Source of the DNA: Rhodovulum euryhalinum | Lineage (GTDB): Bacteria; Pseudomonadota; Alphaproteobacteria; Rhodobacterales; Rhodobacteraceae | Assembly (NCBI RefSeq): GCF_004342445.1 | Contig: NZ_SLWW01000014.1 | Coordinates: 49,834 to 113,833 of the forward strand | Length of the DNA stretch: 64,000 nt | Direction of reading: 5' to 3' | Shown here: one piece after another, positions 9,136 through 17,081 of the stretch | How positions within the stretch are numbered: the first letter of the stretch is position 1 | Layout: the number at the start of each line of letters is the position of its first letter | Notes under the pieces: model-generated | The model's input: only the letters and a program-made list of their open reading frames with translations | Database searches by the model: none | What the model was told of the DNA's origin: nothing | Position numbers and translations under genes: made by a program

Positions 9136-9723
9136 ATGTATCGCGTGATCGGCAGCGGCAACAGCCGCGCAAGGCGGGTGCTCTGGATGCTGGAGGAGCT
9201 TGGCCTCCCTTACGAGCATTTGCCGGCCCTGCCGCGCTCGGAGGACGTTGTCGCCCTGAATCCGGCCGGCAAGGTACCGGTGCTGATCGCCGATGGTGTG
9301 CCGATCCCCGATTCGACCGCGATCCTGACCTTCCTTGCCGACCGCCATGGGCGGCTGACCTATCCTGCCGGCACCATCGACCGCGCCCGGCAGGACAGCC
9401 TGACCCAGTTCCTGCTGGACGAGTTCGATTCGGCGCTGTGGATGGCGGCGCGGCACAGCAGCGTGCTGCCAGAGGCACTGCGGCAATCGGCGATCAAGGA
9501 CAGCCTCAAATGGGAATTCGTCCGCAGCCAGAAGGTGCTTGTGGGGCGGATGGGCGAAGGACCGTTCCTGATGGGCGCGGCGATGACCGTACCCGATATC
9601 ATCCTCACCCACTGTGGCGACTGGGCCGAGACCGCGTGCTTTCCGATCACCGAGCCGGTTCTGTCGGACTACCTGTCCCGGATGCGGGCGCGCCCGGCCT
9701 ACATGCGCGCGCAGGACGCCTGA
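9136..9723 (+). CDS. Glutathione S-transferase family protein
   Basis: This is a cytosolic GST-fold protein of 195 residues, probably conjugating glutathione to electrophiles or acting as a thiol-dependent reductase. The N-terminal thioredoxin-like domain is clear: SGNSRARRVLWMLEELGLPY, then NPAGKVPVLIADG with the cis-proline, and IPDSTAILTFLADRHG with the Glu/Asp-Ser glutathione site. The C-terminal helical domain includes the N-capping-box-like MTVPDIILTHCGDWA. The ATG at 9136 follows GGGGGAC. The upstream extension to 9082 lacks homology and was dropped. The 3' end overlaps the convergent flavoprotein gene by 25 bases. The substrate is unknown. Confidence 0.9.
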   Translation: MYRVIGSGNSRARRVLWMLEELGLPYEHLPALPRSEDVVALNPAGKVPVLIADGVPIPDSTAILTFLADRHGRLTYPAGTIDRARQDSLTQFLLDEFDSALWMAARHSSVLPEALRQSAIKDSLKWEFVRSQKVLVGRMGEGPFLMGAAMTVPDIILTHCGDWAETACFPITEPVLSDYLSRMRARPAYMRAQDA

Positions 9724-10898
9724 AGCCGCCGCGCCGCAGCCGCGCCCGCCCAGCGCCCGGTGGCAAGGCAGGCGGTGAGGAGATAGCCGCCCGTGGGGGC
9801 CTCCCAATCCAGCATTTCGCCGGCCAGCCAGGTGCCGGGCCGGGCGGTCAGCATCAGGTCGCCATCCACCGCCTGCCAGCACACGCCCCCCGCCGTCGAG
9901 ATCGCCTCGTCCAGCGGGCGCGGGCCTGCGTGGCGGATCGGCAGGGCCTTGGCGAGTGTGGCAAGCGGCGCGCCCTCGGGCAGACGGCGGGCGAATTCCA
10001 TCAACAGCGCCAGCCGTGCGGGGTCGAGCCCCAATGCCTTGCGCAGGTGGTTGGAAAGGCTCGCCTTGCCCCGCGGCCGGGCGAGGCGGTCAGCGACCTT
10101 TTCAGGTGTCCAGTCCGGCAGCAGGTCGGCGACCAGCGGCGCGCCCTCGCGCAAGGACCGCGACAGCGCGTAGATGCCGCCACCTTCAAGCCCGCGGGCC
10201 GAGATCACGAACTCGCCCCGGTGCCAGGGCCCGTTTCCCGCGCGTAGGGCAACGCCCTTGACCGGCTGGCCGAAATGGCGGGCCATCGGTGGCGACCAGT
10301 CCACCCGCAGCCCGACATTGGCCGGCGCAAAGGGTGCCAGCGGCACGCCCTGCGCGGCGACTGCATCGGCCCAGCGGCCATCCGAGCCCAGCCTCGCCCA
10401 ACTTGCCCCGCCGAGGGCAAGAATCGTGACGCCGGCCAGAACCGCGCGCGGCCCCTCCGGCGTCGCGAACCGGACCGTGTCGCCGTCGAACCCCGTCCAG
10501 TGCCAGCGGGCTCTCAGCGTCGTGCCTTGGCGATCGAGCCGCCTCAGCCATGCGCGCAGCAGCGGCGATGCCTTCATTGCCCTTGGGAACACCCGCCCCG
10601 TGCTGCCGGTGAAGACCGGTTGGCCCAGCCCTTCGGCCCAGGCGCAGACCTGATCGGGGCCAAAGGCCTCAAGCATCGGGCGCAGGTTCGGCGCGGCCTC
10701 GGCATAGGCGGTTAGAAACGCGTCGAAGGGTTCGGCCCGGGTCAGGTTCAACCCGGACTTGCCCGCCATCAGGAACTTGCGCGCGGGTGCCGCCTTGGCC
10801 TCGGCGATCACCGCCGGAATTCCTGCGGCACCCAGCGCCTCGGCGGCCATCAGCCCCGCGGGCCCCGCCCCGATCACCAGCGCCCCGATCCGCTCCAT
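9699..10898 (-). CDS. TIGR03862/HI0933-like flavoprotein
   Basis: This is a predicted FAD-dependent oxidoreductase of the HI0933/BaiN-like group, about 399 residues, cytosolic and of unknown substrate. The N-terminal dinucleotide fold reads IGALVIGAGPAGLMAAEAL. KFLMAGKSGLNLTRAEP is the typical K-x-x-x-S-G-x-G-x-C/L-N box of the family. TILALGGASWARLGSDG and the C-terminal TGGYLLTACLATGRWAG (second FAD contact) follow. The start at 10898 is chosen because AAGGGGA sits just upstream and the homologous MERIGALVIGAG follows. The longer frame to 11051 overlaps the divergent HNH gene. The 3' end overlaps the GST gene. Confidence 0.85.
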   Translation of the reverse strand: MERIGALVIGAGPAGLMAAEALGAAGIPAVIAEAKAAPARKFLMAGKSGLNLTRAEPFDAFLTAYAEAAPNLRPMLEAFGPDQVCAWAEGLGQPVFTGSTGRVFPRAMKASPLLRAWLRRLDRQGTTLRARWHWTGFDGDTVRFATPEGPRAVLAGVTILALGGASWARLGSDGRWADAVAAQGVPLAPFAPANVGLRVDWSPPMARHFGQPVKGVALRAGNGPWHRGEFVISARGLEGGGIYALSRSLREGAPLVADLLPDWTPEKVADRLARPRGKASLSNHLRKALGLDPARLALLMEFARRLPEGAPLATLAKALPIRHAGPRPLDEAISTAGGVCWQAVDGDLMLTARPGTWLAGEMLDWEAPTGGYLLTACLATGRWAGAAAARRLQASCARM

Positions 10899-10941
10899 CG
10901 TCCCCTTGCCCGGGCGCCCGACGCGCCCCATTCTTGCGCCC

Positions 10942-11238
10942 ATGACCAACGCGCCGATCTGCCCGCTCTGCGGCCGCCCGATCCCTTTGGAGGCGAAACA
11001 GAGCCTGCACCATCTGACCCCGAAGCTGCGCGGAGGCAAGGGCGGGCCCACGGTCCGACTGCATCAGATCTGCCACAACGAGATCCATGCCACGCTGACC
11101 GAGGCCGAACTGGCCCGAGACTATAACTCGATCGAGGCGTTGAGGGCACACCCGAGGTTGGCAAAATTCATCGCTTGGGTGGAACGGCGCCCACCTTCGT
11201 TTCATTCAAGGACGCCGGGTGTACGCCGACGGCGTTAG
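10942..11238 (+). CDS. Small HNH-motif protein
   Basis: This 98-residue protein has a compact HNH/treble-clef zinc site: CPLCGRPIP, then LHHLTPKLRGGKGG and LHQICHNEIHATLT. The spacing C-x2-C ... HH ... H-x2-CHNxIH fits the HNH nuclease fold, with the invariant His-Asn-His and four metal ligands. Proteins like this are common as single genes in Rhodobacterales. Some are true nicking enzymes, but a restriction or phage role is not supported here because no methylase, terminase or integrase is nearby. Its ATG lies 43 bases from the divergent flavoprotein start. Confidence 0.75.
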   Translation: MTNAPICPLCGRPIPLEAKQSLHHLTPKLRGGKGGPTVRLHQICHNEIHATLTEAELARDYNSIEALRAHPRLAKFIAWVERRPPSFHSRTPGVRRRR

Positions 11239-11286
11239 AACCGTGCCGGGGAGCGACGGTTTCCTGTTGCCGTTCGGGGCGAGGGG

Positions 11287-11619
11287 TTAGCGATCGAAGA
11301 AATCCTCTTCGACTTCGCTGGGATTGATGCCGATGGCTTCGAGGCCCGCTTCGAGATAGTCGGCAAACAGCGGCATGCTGGCGAGATAGTTCTCGGTGGG
11401 CGTCGTCGCCTCGGTCTTGGCGGTTTCGATCGCCTCTGCCAGGTCATCGGCGTCGAACGTCTCGCGCCCGATCCAGGTCAGCGCCACCAGGCTTGCCTTC
11501 TCGTCTTCGTTCATCGCCGCGATGAAGGCGCGCAGCTCGGCCTCGGCCATGCGCTTTTCGCGGGCATAGAATATCACCTGCACCACCTTGCGCGGGCTGA
11601 TCTCGAGCAGATCTTCCAT
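11287..11619 (-). CDS. DUF3775 domain protein
   Basis: This is a 110-residue acidic cytosolic protein, starting MEDLLEISPRKVVQVIFYAR after a strong GGAGGAG ribosome site. It contains the DUF3775 pattern (AELRAFIAAMNEDEKASLVALTWIGRETF). The family has no known function. It is 67 bases downstream of the SDR gene at the end of the sigma-E-linked operon, on the same strand and without a visible terminator between. It could be a sixth member of that transcript, but this is inferred only from spacing. Confidence 0.8.
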   Translation of the reverse strand: MEDLLEISPRKVVQVIFYAREKRMAEAELRAFIAAMNEDEKASLVALTWIGRETFDADDLAEAIETAKTEATTPTENYLASMPLFADYLEAGLEAIGINPSEVEEDFFDR

Positions 11620-11686
11620 CTTTTCGCGGTCTCCTCCGAAGTCGGTGCCAGTTTCGCCCGCCCCTGCCGGATGCACAAGCCTTGGC

Positions 11687-12427
11687 TCAGCGTCGAGGCG
11701 CGAAAATCCGGTAATAGGCCCATTCGGGCAGGAATTGCGACAGGCGGAACAGCCAGGCGAAGGGCGTGGGGAAGCTGCGCGAGAAGTTGTCGGTCATCAT
11801 GTGCTCGACCACTTCGCGAGCCGCGGGCTCGGGGTCCATGATGAAGGGCATGGCGAATTTGTTCTTGTCGGTCAGCCGGGTGCGGATGAAACCCGGGTTC
11901 ACGACCTGTACCCTGACGCCCGTGCCGCGAAGGTCGGCATGCATGCTTTCGGCCAGCGACATCACCCCGGCCTTGGACGCGCAATAGCCGATCGCGCCGG
12001 GCAGGCCGCGGAACCCCGACAGGCTGCCGGTCAGCACGATATGGCCGCTGTCCCGGGCGACGAAATCGGGCACGACCTGGCCCAGCACGCGGGCGGCGCC
12101 GGTGAAGTTGATGTCGCACATCGCCTCGACCTCGTCGGCGTTCCAGTCCTGTGCCGCTTGCGGCCAGTAGACGCCGGCCAGGAAAACCAGCCCGTCAATC
12201 CTGCCGACCCGGGTGAACGCCTCCTTGACCGACACGCGGTCCGACACGTCGATGGTCACCACCTCGGCCCTTGCGGGCAGCGATGCGGCCAGATCCTCCA
12301 GCCGCTCGGCCGTGCGGGCGCTGAGGACGAGTTCAACACCCAGCGCACTCAGCCGTTCCGCGAGAGCGCGGCCCAGGCCCTCGCTTGCGCCGACGATCCA
12401 GTAGCGTTTGCCGATCCAGTCGTTCAC
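11687..12427 (-). CDS. SDR-family oxidoreductase (RSP_1087-like), GTG start
   Basis: This is a 246-residue short-chain dehydrogenase/reductase. The nucleotide-binding site reads YWIVGASEGLGRALAERL (T/S-G-x3-G-x-G variant). The catalytic residues appear as TGSLSGFRGLPGAIGYCASKAG, which gives the Ser, Tyr-x3-Lys set. GTG at 12427 is chosen as start because GGAGGCCTC sits immediately upstream and the codon overlaps the DUF3833 stop (GTGA), which means translational coupling. It is the fifth gene of the flavoprotein-DUF1365-MFS-DUF3833-SDR operon that borders rpoE-chrR in Rhodobacter sphaeroides. Its substrate is unknown, and a lipid or fatty-acid derivative is plausible from context. Confidence 0.88.
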   Translation of the reverse strand: MNDWIGKRYWIVGASEGLGRALAERLSALGVELVLSARTAERLEDLAASLPARAEVVTIDVSDRVSVKEAFTRVGRIDGLVFLAGVYWPQAAQDWNADEVEAMCDINFTGAARVLGQVVPDFVARDSGHIVLTGSLSGFRGLPGAIGYCASKAGVMSLAESMHADLRGTGVRVQVVNPGFIRTRLTDKNKFAMPFIMDPEPAAREVVEHMMTDNFSRSFPTPFAWLFRLSQFLPEWAYYRIFAPRR

Positions 12428-12987
12428 GAGGCCTCCTTGGGACGCAGGGTCGCGACCAGTTCGGCGACGGGGATGCCGAACTTGCGGAACTGGCTGCGGT
12501 TCATGATCGTCCCGTTTTCCAACAGATACATCCAGTCGATCGCGTCCAGCACATGCCCCCCCGATTCCTCGGGCAGGCGGATTCGGTAGCGCAGATGGAC
12601 GCCGCTTCCCTTCTGCCATCCCTCGCCGCTGCCCACAACATCGGGTGCCTCGGCGCGGATGCAACCATCGTTACCCAGCGTGAAATTCCAGCAGCGACTT
12701 TGCGTCGCGCCGCTGTCATAGCGGAATTCCTCGGCCATCGTGCCGGTGTTGCCGTCCCAGCGCGCCTCGATGTCGGCCACGAAGCGCGACGCCACGCGGC
12801 CCGTGGGGCCGTAGATCACGCCTTCGCACAGAATCGGGCCGTTCAGATGCCTGCGGATGTCGAACGCGGGGCCCTTGCCCGCGTAGTCCCCGGGCTTCTG
12901 GGCGGGAAAGGTCAGGGTCCGCGCGCGAAGGACCAGCAGCGCAAGCATTGCCAGCGCACCAAAGAGGAACGCAAGAAAAACGCTCAT
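12424..12987 (-). CDS. DUF3833 domain protein (RSP_1088-like)
   Basis: This 187-residue protein has one N-terminal hydrophobic segment (VFLAFLFGALAMLALLVL), probably a membrane anchor or uncleaved signal. The beta-rich DUF3833 domain follows, with LNGPILCEGVIYGPTGRVAS, FRYDSGATQSRCW and YLLENGTIMNRSQFRKFG. Many homologues are lipoproteins, but here no lipobox cysteine follows the hydrophobic segment. Function is unknown. It recurs beside lipid-modifying flavoproteins and DUF1365, so a role in membrane lipid handling or stress is inferred. ATGA overlaps at both ends couple it to the MFS gene upstream and the SDR gene downstream. Confidence 0.85.
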   Translation of the reverse strand: MSVFLAFLFGALAMLALLVLRARTLTFPAQKPGDYAGKGPAFDIRRHLNGPILCEGVIYGPTGRVASRFVADIEARWDGNTGTMAEEFRYDSGATQSRCWNFTLGNDGCIRAEAPDVVGSGEGWQKGSGVHLRYRIRLPEESGGHVLDAIDWMYLLENGTIMNRSQFRKFGIPVAELVATLRPKEAS

Positions 12988-14216
12988 CGGATCGCCTCCC
13001 GTGTCAGTGGCGTCGCGGCGAGAAGCGCGATCGCGATCAGTTTCAGGGCGCAGGGGACCAGCGCATATAGAACCCCCAGCATCGCCAGCGCCTCGGGCGG
13101 GTTGTCGGCCCCGGCGGTGAACCCCGCGCGGTCAAGCAGCGGCAGCAGCGTCACCGCGGCAAAGGCCAGGGTGAATTTCGACACGAACGACCAAAGCCCG
13201 AAGGCCTGGCCCGCATTCGGCGCCACATGGGCCATGCGGCCCGCGAAGATCGCGGGCAACAGGGTCATGTCGGCGCCCAGCGCCGCGCCCGAGGCGATGC
13301 AGATCAGGGCAAAGGGCAGGGTGTCCCCGGCCCCCAGGACCGCGGCATAGCCGAAGGCGAGGATCGACAGCACCATGCCCGCGATCAGCATGCGCTTTTC
13401 CCCGAAGGCGCGCGCAGCCCGCCCCCAGGCCGGTGCCGAGGCTGCGGCTGACAGGAAGAACAGCAGCAAAAGCGGCCCCTCCCAGCCCGGTGCGGCAAGG
13501 CGGCTTTCGACGAAGAACAGGAACAGCGTCGAGGTGATCGCCACGGGCGCGGCGTTGACCAGGGCGATCAGCAGCAGCCGCCGCGCGATCGGGTCGGCCA
13601 GCACCTCGCGAAAGCCGCTGTCCTCGGGCGCGATGGGCAGCCGCCATTCCCGGCGCATCGCAAGCGCGGCGACCAGCCCGAGCACGGCGAAACCAGCGGC
13701 GAACAGCGCAAAGGGCGCGTCCGAGGACATCAACAGCGTCGGCGCCACGGCCGCTGCACTGACGCCCAGAAGCGCCCCTGTCTCGCGCCAGGCGGCGATG
13801 CGCACATGCCCGCCGGGGCCAAGCCGCCCGGCACGGGCCACGCCCTGCGCGTAGAACGTGATGGTCAGAAAGCTGAACGCGGTGAACAGCCCCGTCAGGG
13901 TCAGTCCGAACCACAAGAGCGGCGCCACGGGCGGCGTCACGGCGAAAAGCGCAAGCATCGAGCCCGCCAGCAGAGCCACGCCCAGCGCCACCGCCAGCCC
14001 CCGCGCCCGGTGCAACCGTTCCGACAGCCAGCCAAGCACCGGGTCCTGCACCACGTCGAACAGCCTCAGTCCGAACAGCACCGCGCCCAGCGCGGCGAGG
14101 CTGACGCCGTATTCGTCGACGTAGAACTTGGGCGCGTGGATATAGATCGGCAGCCCCGCCGACGCCAGCAGCGCCGCGAACAGCGCATAACCGGACAGCG
14201 GCGCGGCCTGCGCCAT
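12984..14216 (-). CDS. MFS transporter (RSP_1089-like)
   Basis: This is a 410-residue inner-membrane transporter of the major facilitator superfamily, close to the GPH/melibiose-type cation symporter branch. About 12 hydrophobic segments can be counted. The family loop motif appears as LRLFDVVQDPVLGWLSERLHR between helices 2 and 3. The ATG at 14216 overlaps the DUF1365 stop (ATGA), and its stop overlaps the DUF3833 start. The substrate is unknown. Given the neighbouring lipid-associated genes, it could move a lipid or a small solute linked to photo-oxidative stress, but nothing in the sequence settles it. Confidence 0.87.
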   Translation of the reverse strand: MAQAAPLSGYALFAALLASAGLPIYIHAPKFYVDEYGVSLAALGAVLFGLRLFDVVQDPVLGWLSERLHRARGLAVALGVALLAGSMLALFAVTPPVAPLLWFGLTLTGLFTAFSFLTITFYAQGVARAGRLGPGGHVRIAAWRETGALLGVSAAAVAPTLLMSSDAPFALFAAGFAVLGLVAALAMRREWRLPIAPEDSGFREVLADPIARRLLLIALVNAAPVAITSTLFLFFVESRLAAPGWEGPLLLLFFLSAAASAPAWGRAARAFGEKRMLIAGMVLSILAFGYAAVLGAGDTLPFALICIASGAALGADMTLLPAIFAGRMAHVAPNAGQAFGLWSFVSKFTLAFAAVTLLPLLDRAGFTAGADNPPEALAMLGVLYALVPCALKLIAIALLAATPLTREAIR

Positions 14217-14980
14217 CAGCTGACCTCTTTGGTCGGCGGCTCGGGATGGGCGCGGTACTTGGCACCCTTCAGGAACAGGACCAGCGCATGCCAGTGGATC
14301 AGCGCCAGAACCCGGCGCGAGCCGAAGGGGCGGCGGAACATGCCCTTGAGGATCGCCCAGTTGCTCAGCGGCCGGCGCGGGCCGGTGAGTGTTGCGTAAA
14401 GCCCCGTCTCGTCGTTCGAGGAATAGTCGATCCAGATGCCGACCTTGTCGGGCCGGATGTCGAAGCGGAACCGGTAGCCGCCCTCGATCGGCAGGAAGGG
14501 CGAGACATGGAAGATCTTGGTCGCGGTCAGGATGTCCGACGGTTCGATCGGGCGCTGGTCGGGGTGGTGGCACAGATAGGAATGTCGGTCGCGCCACGGG
14601 TTGTTCACCTCGGCGATCACCACGCGCAGCGCGTCGTCCTTGCCGTAACACAGCCAGAAACTGACCGGGTTGAATTCATGCCCCATGACCCGCGGCAGGG
14701 TCAGCAGCTCGATCCGGCCCTTGGCGGCGAACAGGTCATGCGCCGCCAGAACCTCGCGCACCCATTCCGCCCCGCGCCCTTCGCCCCAGGCACCGCCATG
14801 GTCGCGGTCCCAGACCGACATCAGGTTCCTCGCGTTCAGCGAAAACCAGCGCGGTGTCTTCGGCGCCTCGGCTTCGGCGTCATAGAGCACATAATCGACC
14901 GTGTGGTGCAGCTTGTGGGCGACCGCGCCGCGCCGTTGGTGAAAGGTCGTGCCGCGGACATGTTCGACGATCGCGGTCAT
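14216..14980 (-). CDS. DUF1365 domain protein (RSP_1090-like)
   Basis: This is a 254-residue soluble protein of the DUF1365 family. It has the typical N-terminal HQRRGAVAHKLHHTVDYVLY, then LLTLPRVMGHEFNPVSFWLCY and CHHPDQRPIEPS, ending in a basic C-terminus (WHALVLFLKGAKYRAHP). The biochemical function is not established. It almost always sits beside an FAD-dependent amine-oxidase-like protein and cyclopropane-fatty-acid-synthase-like methyltransferases, so it is thought to act in fatty-acid modification of phospholipids. The start overlaps the flavoprotein stop by four bases (ATGA), so it is the second gene of the sigma-E-linked operon. Confidence 0.88.
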   Translation of the reverse strand: MTAIVEHVRGTTFHQRRGAVAHKLHHTVDYVLYDAEAEAPKTPRWFSLNARNLMSVWDRDHGGAWGEGRGAEWVREVLAAHDLFAAKGRIELLTLPRVMGHEFNPVSFWLCYGKDDALRVVIAEVNNPWRDRHSYLCHHPDQRPIEPSDILTATKIFHVSPFLPIEGGYRFRFDIRPDKVGIWIDYSSNDETGLYATLTGPRRPLSNWAILKGMFRRPFGSRRVLALIHWHALVLFLKGAKYRAHPEPPTKEVS

Positions 14981-16275
14981 GCCGCCACCGTTTCCGGCTG
15001 GCGCCGCCGCATCGCCTCGACGACGTCATGGGCGCTGGCCAGCCCGTCCTCGTGGAACCCGTTGCGCATCCATGCGCCGCAGAACCATGTGCGGTTCGTG
15101 CCGTTCATGTCGCGAATCCGCTTTTGTGCATCCAGTGCGGCCAGATCGTAGACCGGGTGGCGGAAGGTGACCCTGTCATGGATCAACTCTTCGCGGATCT
15201 CGCGTTTGCTGTTCAGCGTGACGAACAGCGGATCGCTTTCCGGGATCGGTTGCAGCGAATTCATCCAGTAGGTAAGGTCGATCCGGTCGCTGTGGCGGGT
15301 CCGGTCTTCGGTATAGACCCAGCTTGCCCAGGCCGCGCGGCGCTTCGGCATCAGGGCCGTGTCGGCGTGCAGGACGGCGTCGTTCGGCTGATAGCGCACG
15401 GCGCCCAGCGCGGCCCGTTCCTCGGGGCTGGGATCGGCCAGCAGCGCGAGGCTGTCGTCGGAATGGGTGGCCAGCACCACCTCGTCGAACAGTTCCCAGT
15501 CGCCGCCTCTGGCACGGACCTCGACCCCGGCCTCGATCCGTCGGACCGCCTCGACCGGGGCGCCGGTGCGGATCTCGACGCCGCGTGCGAGAAGCGCGGC
15601 CTCGACCCGGCGGACATACTCGATGGACCCGCCCTTGACGGTGTACCACTGGTGCTGGCCCTTGTGGCTGAGCAGCGCGTGGTTCTCGAAAAAGCGGATC
15701 ATCGCGTGCGCCGGAAAGTCGAGGATACCCGTCGTCGGCGTCGACCAGATCGCGCCCGAGAGCGGCAGGAGGTAGCGATCGCGGAACCACTCGCCGGTGC
15801 CAAGCGCGGCGAGGAACTCGCCGATGGTCGCGCCGGGATGCGCCCCGGCCACCTTCAGCGCATTGGCGTTGAATTTCAGCACGTCGCGCAGCATGCCAAG
15901 GAATTTCGGGTTCAGCGCGTTCGAGGGCTGGGCGAAAACCGCCTTCAGATCCTTCAGCCCGTATTCAAAGGCGCCGCCGTCCAGCGACGCGCCAAAGCTC
16001 ATGTCGGATTTCGCGACCGGCACGCCAAGCTCGTCGAACAGCCGCGTCATCAGCGGATAGTTGACGTGGTTGAACACGATGAAACCCGTGTCCACCGGCT
16101 GGTCGCCGCGCTTGCCTGCCATCACCGTGCGCGCGTGCCCGCCAAGCCGTTTTTCCGCCTCGAACAGCGTGATCCGGTGGTCGGTTCCCAGAAAATGCGC
16201 CGCGCCCAGGCCCGAAATGCCGGCACCTATCACTGCGATGCGCCGGGGGGCGCCCGCTGCGGTTTCGAAAGGCAT
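14977..16275 (-). CDS. FAD-dependent amine-oxidase-like protein (RSP_1091/UfaD-like)
   Basis: This is a 432-residue flavoprotein of the amine oxidase/phytoene-desaturase-like superfamily. The FAD-binding fold begins RRIAVIGAGISGLGAAHFLG, followed by DTGFIVFNHVNYPLMTRLF. The C-terminal FAD segment lies around NRTWFCGAWMRNGFHEDGLASA. By gene order it is the counterpart of R. sphaeroides RSP_1091, a sigma-E-controlled flavoprotein. From memory, RSP_1091 (UfaD) acts in furan fatty-acid synthesis from methylated vaccenoyl chains. I infer the same role but cannot prove orthology by eye. The ATG at 16275 follows AGGAGCAGGAC. It is the first gene of a five-gene coupled operon, divergent from rpoE. 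Confidence 0.85.
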   Translation of the reverse strand: MPFETAAGAPRRIAVIGAGISGLGAAHFLGTDHRITLFEAEKRLGGHARTVMAGKRGDQPVDTGFIVFNHVNYPLMTRLFDELGVPVAKSDMSFGASLDGGAFEYGLKDLKAVFAQPSNALNPKFLGMLRDVLKFNANALKVAGAHPGATIGEFLAALGTGEWFRDRYLLPLSGAIWSTPTTGILDFPAHAMIRFFENHALLSHKGQHQWYTVKGGSIEYVRRVEAALLARGVEIRTGAPVEAVRRIEAGVEVRARGGDWELFDEVVLATHSDDSLALLADPSPEERAALGAVRYQPNDAVLHADTALMPKRRAAWASWVYTEDRTRHSDRIDLTYWMNSLQPIPESDPLFVTLNSKREIREELIHDRVTFRHPVYDLAALDAQKRIRDMNGTNRTWFCGAWMRNGFHEDGLASAHDVVEAMRRRQPETVAA

Positions 16276-16303
16276 CTGTCCTGCTCCTGCTCTGTCCGTC
16301 GCT

Positions 16304-16333
16304 TGCATATGGTCCAGGCCGCACCGCTGTCCA
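16304..16333 (-). promoter_or_regulatory. Possible promoter for the flavoprotein operon
   Basis: On the minus strand TGGACA and TATGCA are separated by 18 bases, about 30 bases before the flavoprotein ATG. This resembles a sigma-70 promoter (5/6 and 4/6 matches) better than the sigma-E pattern. A CGATCC at 16354-16359 has no matching -10 at 18 bases. Which sigma factor drives the operon here is therefore unclear. Confidence 0.3.
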
Positions 16334-16393
16334 GTTGTGCGATGCGGTCGGGCGGATCGAAGACGCAATCTGGCGTTTTTTTCGGCAGACCGG

Positions 16394-16422
16394 TGATCCG
16401 ACCGGGGGCGAGGGGCGTATTC
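16394..16422 (+). promoter_or_regulatory. Sigma-E (ECF RpoE) promoter of rpoE-chrR
   Basis: TGATCC followed after 18 bases by TATTC matches the autoregulated promoter type of R. sphaeroides rpoE, where the -35 core is TGATCC. It leaves a leader of about 100 bases before the rpoE start. The exact -35 match, its position upstream of an ECF sigma gene and the known autoregulation together make this the best-supported promoter in the window. Confidence 0.72.
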
Positions 16423-16532
16423 CCGATATGTTGAACGGCTCATGCGCCACCGAGGAATCGGGTGCAGCCCTGCCAGACAGGTCCTATCCTGTTGTGAGCA
16501 ATGGTGCAGTCCGATCGATCGAGGCGAGGGTC

Positions 16533-17081
16533 GTGAACGAGAGACAGACGTCCGACGTGCGTTGGGTGCAGTTGGTCGAGCGGGTGCGGTCCGGCAGGGA
16601 TCAGCGCGCATTTGCCGAACTGTTCGGCCACTTCGCCCCTCGCGTGAAGGCGTTCCTGATGAAATCGGGCGCGGATGCGTCCCTTGCCGAGGAGTGCGCG
16701 CAGGAGGTGATGGCGACGGTCTGGCACAAGGCGCACCTGTTCGACCCTGAACGGGCGAGTGTCGCGACATGGGTCTTTACCATCGCCCGGAACCGGCGGA
16801 TCGACGCGCTGAGAAAACAGCGCCGCCCGGAGCCCGAGGACTTGCCCTGGGGACCCGAGCACGAACCCGACCAGTCCGAGACGATCGCCCTGCAACAGGA
16901 GAGCGAACAACTGGGCCGGGCGCTTGCTGCCCTGCCGGATAACCAGCGCATGCTGATCGAAAGGGCCTATTTCGGCGAGCTTTCGCACAGCGAGATCGCC
17001 GCCGAGACGGGGCTTCCGCTCGGCACGATCAAATCGAGGATACGCCTGGCGCTGGAGCGCCTTCGGCACGAAATGAAATGA
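16533..17081 (+). CDS. rpoE: ECF sigma factor RpoE (ECF11-type, ChrR-controlled)
   Basis: This is a group IV RNA polymerase sigma factor of about 182 residues. Region 2 covers FAELFGHFAPRVKAFLMKSG and ATWVFTIARNRRIDALRKQ. Region 4 is LPDNQRMLIERAYFGELSH and TGLPLGTIKSRIRLALERLR, a helix-turn-helix for the -35 element. In R. sphaeroides this factor drives the transcriptional response to singlet oxygen and is held inactive by ChrR. I chose the GTG at 16533 because GAGG lies eight bases upstream and the length fits the family. The open frame continues upstream to 16335, including a GTG at 16494. Its stop overlaps the chrR start. Confidence 0.92.
   Translation: MNERQTSDVRWVQLVERVRSGRDQRAFAELFGHFAPRVKAFLMKSGADASLAEECAQEVMATVWHKAHLFDPERASVATWVFTIARNRRIDALRKQRRPEPEDLPWGPEHEPDQSETIALQQESEQLGRALAALPDNQRMLIERAYFGELSHSEIAAETGLPLGTIKSRIRLALERLRHEMK

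Noticed and set aside
13132..14651. Alternative frames and an extended start for the MFS gene
   Set aside because: The extension overlaps DUF1365. The ATG at 14216 has the coupled ATGA overlap and begins right before the first membrane helix.
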